Positions 44,463 through 52,203 of a stretch of 64,000 bases of DNA are shown in pieces; the stretch's first letter is position 1, and every line of letters begins with the position of its first letter. The stretch comes from Frankiaceae bacterium. GTDB lineage: Bacteria > Actinomycetota > Actinomycetes > Mycobacteriales > SCTD01. A program made the position numbers and the translations under genes. Where the stretch lies: positions 138,307-202,306 of the forward strand of contig JAENVS010000011.1 in the NCBI GenBank assembly GCA_016650445.1, read 5' to 3'. The notes under the pieces were generated by a model, which ran no database searches, had not been told where the DNA came from, and saw only the letters and a list, made by a program, of their open reading frames with translations.

Positions 44463-45512
44463 GTGAAGACCCTCGACCTCGCACCGCTGCGCCCCGGTCG
44501 CCGGGCCCGCTGGGTCGCCCGGCGTGCGGTGTACGGCGGCGGCGCGACTGGTCTGCTGGCGGCCCTCGGTGCGGGGCTCTTCGCGGCCGAGGCGAAGCTG
44601 GCGCGAAGGACGATCGGCGAGCCGACGGAGCACGCCCCCGACCCGGCTGGGTCGTACGGACGACCGCGACGAGGCGTGCGACCGCTGCGGCTGGCGATGC
44701 TCGGCGACTCGAGCGCGGCCGGTCTGGGCGTCGACGACGCCGCGCAGACCCCCGGTGCCCTGCTCGCCGGCATGCTGGCGCGCGACCTCGACCGGCGGGT
44801 CGAGCTCGACCTGCAGGCTGTCACGGGTGCGCGGTCCAAGGACCTGGAGATCCAGGCCCAGCGTGTTCTGCGGCACCCGCTCGACGTCGCGGTCATCCTC
44901 ATCGGCGCCAACGACGTGACGCACCGCGTGTCACCCGAGGCGGCAGCCCACGCCCTCGGGCGCGCGATCGCGATGCTCCGCGCGACGGACGTCGAGGTCG
45001 TCGTCGGCACCTGCCCCGACCTCGGCAGCGTCAAGCCGTTGATGCAGCCGCTCCGGGCCCTCGCCCGCGTCCGCAGCCGGGCCATGGCACAGGCCCAGGC
45101 CGTGGCCGCGGTCGAGCACGGCGCGCTTGCCGTCTCGCTCGGCAACCTGCTCGGCCCCGAGTTCGCGACCAACCCGGGGATGTGGGGTCCGGACCGGTTC
45201 CACCCGTCGCCCGAGGGCTACGCCCGCGTGGTCGACGCCCTGCTGCCCAGCGTCCTCGAGGCCCTCGGCGTCGGCGGCACGACGGAGGTCGTCGGCGACA
45301 GCGTGCAGGACCTCGACGTCGCTGCAGCCGTCGCGGCCAGCACCCCGGGACTCGAGGTCGAGACCCTGGAAGGCGGCGAGGGTGCCGCGTCGGCCGGTCC
45401 CGGTCGCCTTGCCCGGTTGCGCCGGCGGGTCCCGATCGTCGGCCGCGGCGCCCCGGCCGGTCCCACCTCCCCCGAGGACCTCGCCTCCGACGAGGAAACC
45501 GACGAGCGTTAG
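44463..45512 (+). CDS. Membrane-anchored SGNH/GDSL hydrolase
   Basis: A 349-residue protein. An N-terminal hydrophobic segment (about 20-40: YGGGATGLLAALGAGLFAAE) suggests export or anchoring. The catalytic blocks are complete: LAMLGDSSAAGLGV (block I Ser), the Gly in AVTGARSKDL, IGANDVTH (block III Asn) and DRFHPSPEGYARV (Asp and His). The tail is acidic and Pro-rich. Likely an esterase or lipase of the type next to fadA3 in mycobacteria (Rv1075c). The GTG at 44463 lies 7 bp after the MBL stop; there is no strong ribosome-binding site, so coupling is likely. Confidence 0.88.
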   Translation: MKTLDLAPLRPGRRARWVARRAVYGGGATGLLAALGAGLFAAEAKLARRTIGEPTEHAPDPAGSYGRPRRGVRPLRLAMLGDSSAAGLGVDDAAQTPGALLAGMLARDLDRRVELDLQAVTGARSKDLEIQAQRVLRHPLDVAVILIGANDVTHRVSPEAAAHALGRAIAMLRATDVEVVVGTCPDLGSVKPLMQPLRALARVRSRAMAQAQAVAAVEHGALAVSLGNLLGPEFATNPGMWGPDRFHPSPEGYARVVDALLPSVLEALGVGGTTEVVGDSVQDLDVAAAVAASTPGLEVETLEGGEGAASAGPGRLARLRRRVPIVGRGAPAGPTSPEDLASDEETDER

Positions 45513-45547
45513 CGTTCGACCACACAGGACCACACCAGGAGAGCCCG

Positions 45548-46768
45548 ATGCCCGAAGCCGTGATCGTCTCGACCGCCCGCTCCCCGATCGGGCGCGCCTT
45601 CAAGGGCTCGCTCATCGGGTTCCGACCGGACGACCTGGTCGCGACGATCATCTCAGCCGCGCTGGCCAAGGTGCCCAACCTCAAGCCCGAGGACATCGAC
45701 GACCTCATGCTCGGCTGCGGCCTGCCCGGCGGCGAGCAGGGTTACAACATGGGTCGCGTCGTCGCGGTGCGGATGGGTTACGACTTCCTGCCGGGTACGA
45801 CGATCACGCGCTACTGCTCGTCGTCGCTGCAGACGACCCGGATGGCGTTCCACGCGATCAAGGCCGGCGAGGGCGACGCGTACATCTCCGCCGGCGTCGA
45901 GATGGTCAGCCGCTTCATCAAGGGCAACAGCGACTCGCTGCCCGAGACCAAGAACGAGTACTTCGCCGAGGCCGAGGCGCGCACCGCGAAACTGGCCGAG
46001 GGCGGCGCCGATTCCTGGTCCGACCCGCGTGACGGCGGCGACGTCCCCGACGTCTACATGTCGATGGGGCAGACCGCGGAGAACCTCGCGCGCATCAAGA
46101 ACGTGTCCCGCCAGGAGATGGACGAGTTCGCGGCCCGCTCCCAGAACCTCGCCGAGAAGGCCATCGCCAACGGCTTCTGGGAGAAGGAGATCACTCCTGT
46201 CACGACGCCCGAGGGCAACGAGATCAGCGCCGACGACGGTCCGCGACCGGGCGTCACCGTCGAGGGCATGGCGGGTCTCAAGCCGGTCTTCCGCCCCGAC
46301 GGTCTCATCACGGCCGGCAACGCGTGCCCGCTCAACGACGGCGCCGCTGCGGTCATCGTCATGAGCGACACCAAGGCGAAGGAGCTCGGGCTCACGCCGC
46401 TGGCTCGTGTGGTGTCCACCGCGGTCACCGGTCTCTCGCCCGAGATCATGGGCTACGGGCCGAAGGAAGCGATCGAGCTCGCGCTCAAGCGCGCCGGCAA
46501 GACCGTCGGCGACATCGACCTGTTCGAGATCAACGAGGCCTTCGCGGCGCAGGTCATCCCGTCGTACAAGGACGCCGGTATCCCGATCGACAAGCTCAAC
46601 GTGCACGGCGGCGCCATCGCCGTCGGCCACCCGTTCGGCATGACCGGCGCGCGCATCACCGGCACGCTCATCAACGGGCTGCAGACGCTCGACAAGCAAT
46701 TCGGCGTCGAGTCGATGTGCGTCGGCGGCGGCATGGGCATGGCCATGGTGCTGGAGCGCCTCAGCTAG
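45548..46768 (+). CDS. fadA: Acetyl-CoA C-acetyltransferase (thiolase)
   Basis: A 406-residue thiolase, either degrading 3-ketoacyl-CoA or condensing two acetyl-CoA. Acylated Cys90 in ITRYCSSSLQT, the His in NVHGGAIAVGHPFGMTGAR (GHP), and the second Cys391 in SMCVGGGMGMAM are present. NEAFAAQVIPSY is the usual thiolase block. Similar to FadA3 (Rv1074c in order and type), which supports a role in fatty-acid or sterol side-chain breakdown. ATG with AGGAGAG upstream. The last 8 bp overlap the convergent gene 46761-47141. Confidence 0.95.
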   Translation: MPEAVIVSTARSPIGRAFKGSLIGFRPDDLVATIISAALAKVPNLKPEDIDDLMLGCGLPGGEQGYNMGRVVAVRMGYDFLPGTTITRYCSSSLQTTRMAFHAIKAGEGDAYISAGVEMVSRFIKGNSDSLPETKNEYFAEAEARTAKLAEGGADSWSDPRDGGDVPDVYMSMGQTAENLARIKNVSRQEMDEFAARSQNLAEKAIANGFWEKEITPVTTPEGNEISADDGPRPGVTVEGMAGLKPVFRPDGLITAGNACPLNDGAAAVIVMSDTKAKELGLTPLARVVSTAVTGLSPEIMGYGPKEAIELALKRAGKTVGDIDLFEINEAFAAQVIPSYKDAGIPIDKLNVHGGAIAVGHPFGMTGARITGTLINGLQTLDKQFGVESMCVGGGMGMAMVLERLS

Positions 46769-47141
46769 GACAACCGAGAGGTACGCCGTCGAGCTGCGCG
46801 AGCAGCGACAACGGCACCTCCTCGCCGAGCAGGTCGCGGCGGTGCACGAGCAGGTGCGCGACGTGCTCGAGCGTCGCGCGCCCGACACGCACGAGGTCAT
46901 CGGCGGTCACCGCGAGCTGATCAGGTAGCGCGAGGTCGCTGTCGAGCCGCGGCAACACGCGGTCGGTCTCGCCGGCGGCGACGACGAACGACTGCGCGAG
47001 GTGATGCGCGAGGTCACCGCGGGTGCCGAACGGCGTCGCCGCATCTCCGGGGCTGGCAGCCCAACGCTGCGGGGTCCAGACCCTAAGCCGGTCCGCCAGG
47101 GAACGGGCTTCGCGGGCGAGCAGCTCCGCCGCGTCGGGCAC
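46761..47141 (-). CDS. Conserved hypothetical helical protein
   Basis: A 126-residue all-helical soluble protein (LLAREARSLADRLRVWTPQR, DLAHHLAQSFVVAAGETDRV, LLVHRRDLLGEEVPLSLLAQ). The pattern, with paired histidines in the DLAHHLAQ helix, loosely recalls the DinB/maleylpyruvate-isomerase-like four-helix group; I cannot confirm it. GTG at 47141 is six bases after a TAGCCT element, a leaderless context. It is divergent from the M1-like lipoprotein with only 22 bp between start codons, and it overlaps the thiolase end by 8 bp. Confidence 0.7.
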   Translation of the reverse strand: MPDAAELLAREARSLADRLRVWTPQRWAASPGDAATPFGTRGDLAHHLAQSFVVAAGETDRVLPRLDSDLALPDQLAVTADDLVRVGRATLEHVAHLLVHRRDLLGEEVPLSLLAQLDGVPLGCPS

Positions 47142-47147
47142 GCGGGG

Positions 47148-47157
47148 AGGCTACCGT
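47148..47157. promoter_or_regulatory. Overlapping divergent leaderless -10 elements
   Basis: The 22-bp space 47142-47163 holds TAGCCT on the minus strand (47153-47148) and TACCGT on the plus strand (47152-47157), overlapping by two bases. Each is exactly six bases from a GTG start (47141 and 47164). No Shine-Dalgarno fits in this space, so both transcripts should be leaderless and polymerase binding should be mutually exclusive. Confidence 0.55.
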
Positions 47158-47163
47158 CGGTCC

Positions 47164-48654
47164 GTGCGGACCTGCCGGCCTTGGGTAGCAGTCGTGATCG
47201 CGGCACTCGCTGCCGGCTGCAGCACCGGCACGCCGACGACCCAGACCCCCGCCCTCGGCGTCACGACGGAGTCCGCATCCCCGTCCGACACCGGCACCAC
47301 GAGCATCCCGCCGAGCCCGAGCCCGAGCCCGAGCGCGAGCCCGAGTCCGAGCGCGAGCCCGAGTCCCCGGCCAAGTCCGACGGCGACGCCGGCCGCCGCG
47401 TCGTGCCCGACCACATACGCGCTGCCCGATCCGAAGCGTCCGCGGCTGTCGGCGACCGTGTCCTTCTCCGACGGCACGGTGACGGGCACGGAGCGCATCG
47501 TCTTCACCCCCGACCTGGCGGTGTCCGAGATCGTCCTGCGGCTGTGGGCGGCGGCCCCGCGGCCGGCGCGGGCCGGCGGCGGCATCGACATCAGGTCGAC
47601 GAAGATCGACGGCCGCGTCGTGACGCCGCGGCGCAGCTCGCCGACGGTGCTGCGGATCCCCGCCCGCGTCGCGGCCGGGCGAGCCGTCACGATCGACGTG
47701 GCGTTCACCCTCCGGCTGCCCACGGGGATCAACGACCGGTTCGGCCACCGCGGCACGACGGCGTGGTTCGGCAGCGGACTGCCGCTGCTGGCCTGGGAGC
47801 GCGGCCGCGGCTGGGCGGTCGATCCGGCGACCGCGGCCTTCGCCGAAGCATCCACGAGCGAGGCCATGGAGCTGACGTCGTTGACGGTGCGCCGGGCCCG
47901 CGGGCTCAACGTGATCGCCACCGGCGTGCAGGTGTCGGAGGACGGCGTGACCGCGAGGTTCCGGGCGCGGTCCGTCCGCGACGTCGCGGTGGCGGTCGGG
48001 AAGATGCGGGTCGCGCACGTGCCCGTCGGCAACGTCGACGTCGTCGTCGGTGTCGCGCCCGGACTCGCGGACAGCCCGCTGGCAACGGCTCGGGAGCTGG
48101 CGCGCGCGATGCGCGTGCACGCCGCCCGCTTCGGGCCGTTCCCCTACGAGCGGCTCGCGGTGGCGGTGCTGCCCGACATCGGCGGCGGCATCGAGTACCC
48201 CGGCGCGGTCCTGCTCGGCAAGAACCAGATCAGGGACGCGACGGCGAGCCACGAGGTCGCCCACGAGTGGTTCTACGGACTGATCGGCGACGACCAGGGG
48301 CGCGACCCGTGGCTGGACGAGTCGTTCGCGACGTACGCCGAGGCACTCGACCGGGGCACCGGGCCGACGTACGAGCGGATGACCATCCCGAGCGCCGGCA
48401 AGGGGCAGACCGGCCGACCCATGACGTTCTGGGAGACGCGGCAGTCCATCTACTTCAGGTCCGTCTACATCCAGGGGGGCGTCGCCCTGATCCAGGCCCG
48501 GCGCGCGGCGGGGGCCGCTGCGTTCGACAACGCGCTGCGCTGCCACATCCGCCGCAACGCGCACCGCGTCACGACGCCCGCCGACCTGCGGACGTCACTT
48601 GCGAAGCTGCCGGCGGCGATCCGGGTGCTGACCGCCGCCGGCGCCCTCCGCTAG
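47164..48654 (+). CDS. M1-like zinc metallopeptidase, lipoprotein
   Basis: A 496-residue protein. The signal peptide ends with lipobox LAAGC at about residue 18, so it is lipid-anchored. A Pro/Ser-repeat linker (about 45-75; PSPSPSPSASPSP) follows. Gluzincin catalysis is clear: HEVAHE at 363-368 and the third ligand Glu386 in WLDESFATYAE, an HEXXH-18-E arrangement. Tyr435 in SVYIQGG is a candidate for the transition-state tyrosine of M1 enzymes. The usual GXMEN exopeptidase motif appears as GGIEYPG. Likely a peptidase on the outer face of the membrane. The GTG at 47164 is part of the divergent leaderless promoter pair. Confidence 0.9.
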   Translation: MRTCRPWVAVVIAALAAGCSTGTPTTQTPALGVTTESASPSDTGTTSIPPSPSPSPSASPSPSASPSPRPSPTATPAAASCPTTYALPDPKRPRLSATVSFSDGTVTGTERIVFTPDLAVSEIVLRLWAAAPRPARAGGGIDIRSTKIDGRVVTPRRSSPTVLRIPARVAAGRAVTIDVAFTLRLPTGINDRFGHRGTTAWFGSGLPLLAWERGRGWAVDPATAAFAEASTSEAMELTSLTVRRARGLNVIATGVQVSEDGVTARFRARSVRDVAVAVGKMRVAHVPVGNVDVVVGVAPGLADSPLATARELARAMRVHAARFGPFPYERLAVAVLPDIGGGIEYPGAVLLGKNQIRDATASHEVAHEWFYGLIGDDQGRDPWLDESFATYAEALDRGTGPTYERMTIPSAGKGQTGRPMTFWETRQSIYFRSVYIQGGVALIQARRAAGAAAFDNALRCHIRRNAHRVTTPADLRTSLAKLPAAIRVLTAAGALR

Positions 48655-48759
48655 GCGGTCACGAGGCAGAACTCGTTGCCCTCCGGGTCGGCGAAGACCC
48701 GCCACGGCACGTCGCCGCCCTGCACGCCGGACACCGGCCGGGCGCCGCGCGGCCGGCCG
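48651..48759 (-). pseudogene. C-terminal remnant of a VOC (glyoxalase-like) protein
   Basis: The last ~30 codons before the minus-strand stop at 48653-48651 read VSGVQGGDVPWRVFADPEGN then EFCLVTA. This is the typical C-terminus of small actinobacterial VOC/glyoxalase-like proteins (WxVxADPEGNEFCV). The upstream ~90 codons expected for the family are absent; the frame continues into the antisense of the CGNR remnant. The stop overlaps that of the M1 gene (CTAG). The right boundary is approximate. Confidence 0.6.
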
Positions 48760-48963
48760 TTGGTCGCGCTGGTCGGCGAGGCGCTGGGTGAGGCCGTCGC
48801 GCTGCAGGCGACCGGGGAGTGGTCGCGGGTGAAGGCGTGCGCGCTCGAGTCGTGCCGGTGGGTCTTCTTCGACGAGTCGCGCAACCGCTCCGGCCGCTGG
48901 TGCAGCATGCAGGTCTGCGGCAACCGCGCGAAAACGGCTGCCTACCGCGCCCGCCACCGCTGA
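48760..48963 (+). pseudogene. C-terminal remnant of a CGNR zinc-finger regulator
   Basis: Reads LVALVGEALGEAVALQATG, then RVKACALESCRWVFFDESRN and RSGRWCSMQVCGNRAK, the full CGNR zinc finger with its four cysteines and the CGNR motif. Family members have about 180 residues with an N-terminal ABATE-type domain; only about 65 are present here, and upstream sequence is the VOC remnant in antisense. An ATG at 48676 would give a 95-residue product with an unrelated N-terminus, so expression cannot be excluded. Left boundary approximate. Confidence 0.6.
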
Positions 48964-48974
48964 GGAGCGTGTCC

Positions 48975-49385
48975 ATGGATCTCGACGAGGCCCGCGAGTT
49001 CGTGCGCGGGAACAGCAACGCCGTGCTCAGCACGCTGCGCAAGGACGGCACGCCGCAGCTGTCGCCCCTCAACGTCGCCGTCGATCGCGAAGGCCGGTTC
49101 GTCATCAGCAGCCGGGAGACGGCGTACAAGGTGAAGAACCTGCGCCGCGAACCCCGGGCGTGGCTGTGCGTGCTGAACGACGGCTTCTACGGGCGCTGGG
49201 TGTCGATCGAGGGCGAGGTCGACATCCAGTCGCTACCGGACGCGATGGAGCCGCTCGTCGACTACTACCGGACGCTGTCCGGGGAGCATCCCGACTGGGA
49301 CGACTATCGCGCCGCCATGGTCCGGGACCAGCGCTGCCTCATCCGCATCGCTGCGACGCGCGCCGGCCCGGACCGCGAGGGGTGA
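48975..49385 (+). CDS. PPOX-class F420-dependent flavin/deazaflavin protein
   Basis: A 136-residue split-barrel protein of the Rv1155 type. MDLDEAREFVRGNSNAVLST, LRKDGTPQLSPLNVAVDREG and RFVISSRETAYKVKNLRREP match the family; the last segment contacts the deazaflavin phosphate. WVSIEGEVDIQSLPDAMEPL and DYYRTLSGEHPDWDDYRAAM are typical of F420-binding members. Likely an F420H2-dependent reductase; substrate unknown. The ATG has GAGGAG seven bases upstream; a GTG six bases earlier is too near that site. Confidence 0.9.
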   Translation: MDLDEAREFVRGNSNAVLSTLRKDGTPQLSPLNVAVDREGRFVISSRETAYKVKNLRREPRAWLCVLNDGFYGRWVSIEGEVDIQSLPDAMEPLVDYYRTLSGEHPDWDDYRAAMVRDQRCLIRIAATRAGPDREG

Positions 49386-49389
49386 ACCC

Positions 49390-50190
49390 CTAGTTGTCGC
49401 CGCGCAGGTAGCTGAGCAGCCGCAGGATCTCGATGTACAGCCAGACCAGCGTCACGACGAGGCCGAAGGCCGCGAGCCAGCCGTAGCGCTCCGGCATGCC
49501 GGCATCGGCGCCCTTCTGGATGAAGTCGAAGTCGAGCACGAGGTTCAGCGACGCGAGCCCGATCGCGAAGGCGCAGATGCCGATGCTCAGGAGGCCGCCG
49601 TCGAACAGGCCGAGGCCGCCGTCGGTGAAGAAGCCCGCCACGAGGTTGACCATGAGGAGCAGGAAGTAGCCGAGGGTCGCGCCGATCACCATCTTGGTGA
49701 ACTGCGGCGTGACGCGGATCTTGCCGCTGCGGTAGAGCGCGAGCATCACCGCGGCGACACCGAGCGTGCCGATGATGGCCTGCACGACGATCCCGTTGTA
49801 CGCCGTCTCGAACAGCTTGCTGATACCGCCGAGGAAGACGCCCTCGACGGCGGCGTAACTGAGGATCACGGCCGGGTTGGTGATCTGCTTGAACGAGATC
49901 ACCAGCCCGAGGACGAGGCCGATGAGGACCGCCGGCAGCGCGAGGAACTCGAGGTTGAGGTACCAGGTCAGGCCACCGGTCGCGACCAGCGTCGCGAGCA
50001 TGATCGCGGTGCGGACGGTCACGTCCTCGACGGTCATCCGGCCGGTGTCACGGGAGGTCGCGGTCGGGCCGAAGTAGCCGGCCTCGAGCGGGTCAGTCGT
50101 CTGCGGCCCTGGTCCGAACCCGACGGTCTTGTTGGCACCGGCGAACGCCGGGATGCGGGTCAGCGCTGGGTTGTTGCTGGTGGCGCGCAA
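49390..50190 (-). CDS. Bax inhibitor-1/YccA family membrane protein
   Basis: A 266-residue protein: a 55-residue cytosolic N-terminus (RATSNNPALTRIPAFAG, GYFGPTATSRDTGRMTVEDV) and seven hydrophobic helices. ILSYAAVEGVFLGGISKLFE is the actinobacterial BI-1 signature, and the sixth and seventh helices are separated by DFDFIQKGADAGMPERYGW. Family members are pH-sensitive calcium leak channels in studied cases. The start is TTG at 50190 with AAGGAG five bases upstream; no ATG or GTG fits this conserved N-terminus. Matches Rv1072 in the mycobacterial order. Confidence 0.93.
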   Translation of the reverse strand: MRATSNNPALTRIPAFAGANKTVGFGPGPQTTDPLEAGYFGPTATSRDTGRMTVEDVTVRTAIMLATLVATGGLTWYLNLEFLALPAVLIGLVLGLVISFKQITNPAVILSYAAVEGVFLGGISKLFETAYNGIVVQAIIGTLGVAAVMLALYRSGKIRVTPQFTKMVIGATLGYFLLLMVNLVAGFFTDGGLGLFDGGLLSIGICAFAIGLASLNLVLDFDFIQKGADAGMPERYGWLAAFGLVVTLVWLYIEILRLLSYLRGDN

Positions 50191-50261
50191 CGTCGCTCCT
50201 TCGTGGCAGGCCCGGCCGATCCGGTCCTCTGCAGGCCTCAACGTACGGGAAACGGCCTTTG

Positions 50262-50336
50262 TGCCCCCGGCGGGACTCGAACCCGCACTGGCATGCGGTT
50301 TAAGCGCACGGCTTCTGCCAATTGAGCGACGGGGGC
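50262..50336 (-). tRNA. tRNA-Leu (anticodon UAA), short variable loop
   Basis: Read on the minus strand: acceptor GCCCCCG / CGGGGGC with discriminator A; D-arm GCTC...AAGC with GG in the loop and a C-A mismatch at the last pair; anticodon stem GTGCG / CGCAT around loop CTTAAAC (anticodon TAA); variable loop of about six bases; T-arm GCGGG-TTCGAGT-CCCGC. CCA is not encoded. UAA reads the leucine codon UUA. Leucine tRNAs normally have a long variable arm; this one does not, see the finding. It lies 6 bp after the HNH gene and 71 bp upstream of the BI-1 start on the same strand. Confidence 0.8.
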
Positions 50337-50342
50337 GGCGGG

Positions 50343-51107
50343 TCAGGCTACGCGTGGCTGCGGCAGGATCCCCGCCAAGCGGCGGCTCGCATGAGATCGC
50401 AGATTTTCCGAGTAGGGGGCCTCGGCCTCCCTCAACCCATGCGGCCGTCCAACGTTGCGCCCGCGGTACGTCGCCGTCTGGGCATGGCAGTTCGGGCACA
50501 GCAGACGCAGGTTTTCGATCTCATTGTTCGTCCGGTCGCCGTCGATGTGGTCAAGCTCGAGTGGGATCGGCTGCCCGTTCCACTCGCTTAGCCCACAACA
50601 ATCGCAGCGGTGATCGAACACCCCCTCCCGCAACAGGCGTTGCCGAAGATAGTTCGTCTGCACCAGCGAGCCCCGACGCAGCAGATCCTGCAAGGCCGTA
50701 CGAGGCGGCAAAGTGAGGCCACGGCTCCATCCGCGTGGGATGAGGTGCTGTGTTTCGATGCCGGCGGCCTCGATGGCCTCATTGAGCGCCCGGTACAAGC
50801 CCGGACGAGCCTGGTACCCCAGCGATCTAAGTATCTCCGCTTTCGTTGTCGAGCTAGCGACTGCCTTCGCCAGATCAATCTCACACGCAGCAAAGGGCGC
50901 GACGCGCAGTCGGCGAGGCAGAAAGCGCTCGGGTATCCCACCCAGGTCGGCCAGTCGCTTTCGGATGGACTCGTAGTTGCCGCCGTACGCGGCGATGCCC
51001 AAAGACTGAAGGAGCTCGCGCATGTTCTTGGCCTCGAGGGCGGCAGCCAGGAGCTCCTCGTCTGTCACCTTGCTGGGCCTTCGGTACGGGCTGGCGCTGT
51101 CTGACAT
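50343..51107 (-). CDS. HNH endonuclease domain protein
   Basis: A 254-residue protein. The N-terminal 130 residues are two helical repeats (AALEAKNMRELLQSLGIAAY; KAEILRSLGYQARPGLYRAL) resembling HTH modules. The C-terminal HNH domain (about 165-215) has CDCCGLSEWNG, LELDHIDGDRTNNEIENLRL and LCPNCHAQTATYRGRN: zinc-binding CxxC pairs, the DH pair, the Asn and the final His. A nuclease of phage or selfish type, or a repair nuclease. The base composition is less GC-rich than that of its neighbours. ATG at 51107. It is directly upstream of the tRNA on the same strand. Confidence 0.88.
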   Translation of the reverse strand: MSDSASPYRRPSKVTDEELLAAALEAKNMRELLQSLGIAAYGGNYESIRKRLADLGGIPERFLPRRLRVAPFAACEIDLAKAVASSTTKAEILRSLGYQARPGLYRALNEAIEAAGIETQHLIPRGWSRGLTLPPRTALQDLLRRGSLVQTNYLRQRLLREGVFDHRCDCCGLSEWNGQPIPLELDHIDGDRTNNEIENLRLLCPNCHAQTATYRGRNVGRPHGLREAEAPYSENLRSHASRRLAGILPQPRVA

Positions 51108-51139
51108 GCCGCAATTCTTGCCGCGAGGTACGACAGTTC

Positions 51140-51640
51140 TCAGAGGTAGCGCTTGCGCGGGAAGAGGGCGTGGGCGCCGGCGACGCGGTCGAGGAAGAGC
51201 AGTCCCTGCACGTGGTCCAGCTCGTGCTGGAAGGCACGCGCCTCGAAGGCGTTCGCCTCGATCCGCCGCTCCTCGCCGGTGCCGGGGACGAGACCGACGA
51301 CCGTGATCGAGGTGGCCCGGCCGACGTCGCCGGTCAGGTCAGGCACCGACAGGCAGCCCTCCCGGCGTACCTCTCGTCCCTCGCTCGAGACCAGGACCGG
51401 TGAGCACAGCACCACGAGCCCGGCGCACGACTCCACCCGGCGGGCACCGGTCACGTCGAGGACGAACAGCGAGACCGCGTGGCCGACCTGCGGCGCCGCG
51501 ATCCCCACGCAGCCCGGTGAGGCGTGCATCAGCACGACCATGGCGTCGGCGAGCTCGACCACCGCCGGGTCGCACGGATCCGCGGGCGCGCACACCGTGG
51601 ACAGGACCGGGTCCGGCGCGTGCCGGACGTCGAGCTCCAC
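51140..51640 (-). CDS. def: Peptide deformylase
   Basis: A 166-residue metalloenzyme removing the N-formyl group from nascent peptides. All three motifs are present: GIAAPQVG (46-53), EGCLS (94-98, metal ligand Cys96) and QHELDH (138-143, ligands His139 and His143, catalytic Glu140). The GTG at 51640 directly follows the stop of the double-ACT gene (TAG GTG), so it is translationally coupled and has no separate ribosome-binding site. Whether this is the only deformylase of the genome is unknown. Confidence 0.94.
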   Translation of the reverse strand: MELDVRHAPDPVLSTVCAPADPCDPAVVELADAMVVLMHASPGCVGIAAPQVGHAVSLFVLDVTGARRVESCAGLVVLCSPVLVSSEGREVRREGCLSVPDLTGDVGRATSITVVGLVPGTGEERRIEANAFEARAFQHELDHVQGLLFLDRVAGAHALFPRKRYL

Positions 51641-52138
51641 CTAGAGGACGTCCTCGTCGGCGGGCAGGACGTGCAGCGAGACGCCGAGCCGCTCGCCGAG
51701 GTCGCCGAGCTGCGGCTCGGTCGCGGCATCCACCTCGAGCGTCATCACGTAGAGGTCGCCGACCAGCCGGCAGGACAGGTCGGTGATGTTGGCTCCGGTC
51801 GAGGCGAGCTCACGCGCCACCCCGGCGACGAGGCCGGGCCGATCCGCGCCGTGCAGCGTGACCCGCCAGGGGCGGCCGCCCTCCGGCGGTGGCGCGTCGT
51901 CGTCGACCGGCCAGACCGACACGTGCAGCCCGGTCGAGGCGGCAACCGGCTCGAGTGCCTGCTCGACCTCGGCCTGCCCGGCGCTGACCGAGGCCACGAG
52001 GGTCATCGCGAAGTGGCCGCGAAGCCTGGTCATCGATGCGTCCTCGAGGTTGGCGCCAAGCCCGGCGAGCGCCTCGGCGAGCGCGGCCACCTCACCGGGC
52101 CCGTCCGGGCCGACAGCGGTCACCGCGTAGGTCGTCAT
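51641..52138 (-). CDS. Double ACT-domain protein (GcvR-like)
   Basis: A 165-residue protein made of two ACT domains: residues 1-80 (YAVTAVGPDGPGEVAALAEA, ANLEDASMTRLRGHFAMTL) and 90-160 (WRVTLHGADRPGLVAGVARE, ANITDLSCRLVGDLYVMTLE). The arrangement is that of GcvR-type regulators that sense amino acids, with no DNA-binding part. ATG at 52138 fits the conserved start of the first ACT domain; the ribosome-binding site is weak. It directly precedes def and is divergent from the MFS gene (65 bp). Confidence 0.88.
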   Translation of the reverse strand: MTTYAVTAVGPDGPGEVAALAEALAGLGANLEDASMTRLRGHFAMTLVASVSAGQAEVEQALEPVAASTGLHVSVWPVDDDAPPPEGGRPWRVTLHGADRPGLVAGVARELASTGANITDLSCRLVGDLYVMTLEVDAATEPQLGDLGERLGVSLHVLPADEDVL

Positions 52139-52203
52139 GGCGGTCAGCGTGTCACTACCCCGCGTCCGAGGCGCTGAGTTGATCATCCGCGAGACTTCTG
52201 CCC

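Noticed and set aside
47310..47395. CCGAGC-rich microsatellite-like tract
   Set aside because: It encodes the Pro/Ser linker of the M1-like lipoprotein in frame; no separate function is indicated.
48676..48963. Intact 95-residue zinc-finger gene
   Set aside because: Only the CGNR C-terminus is recognisable; the first 28 codons are antisense to the VOC remnant and unrelated to the family, so it is listed as a remnant.
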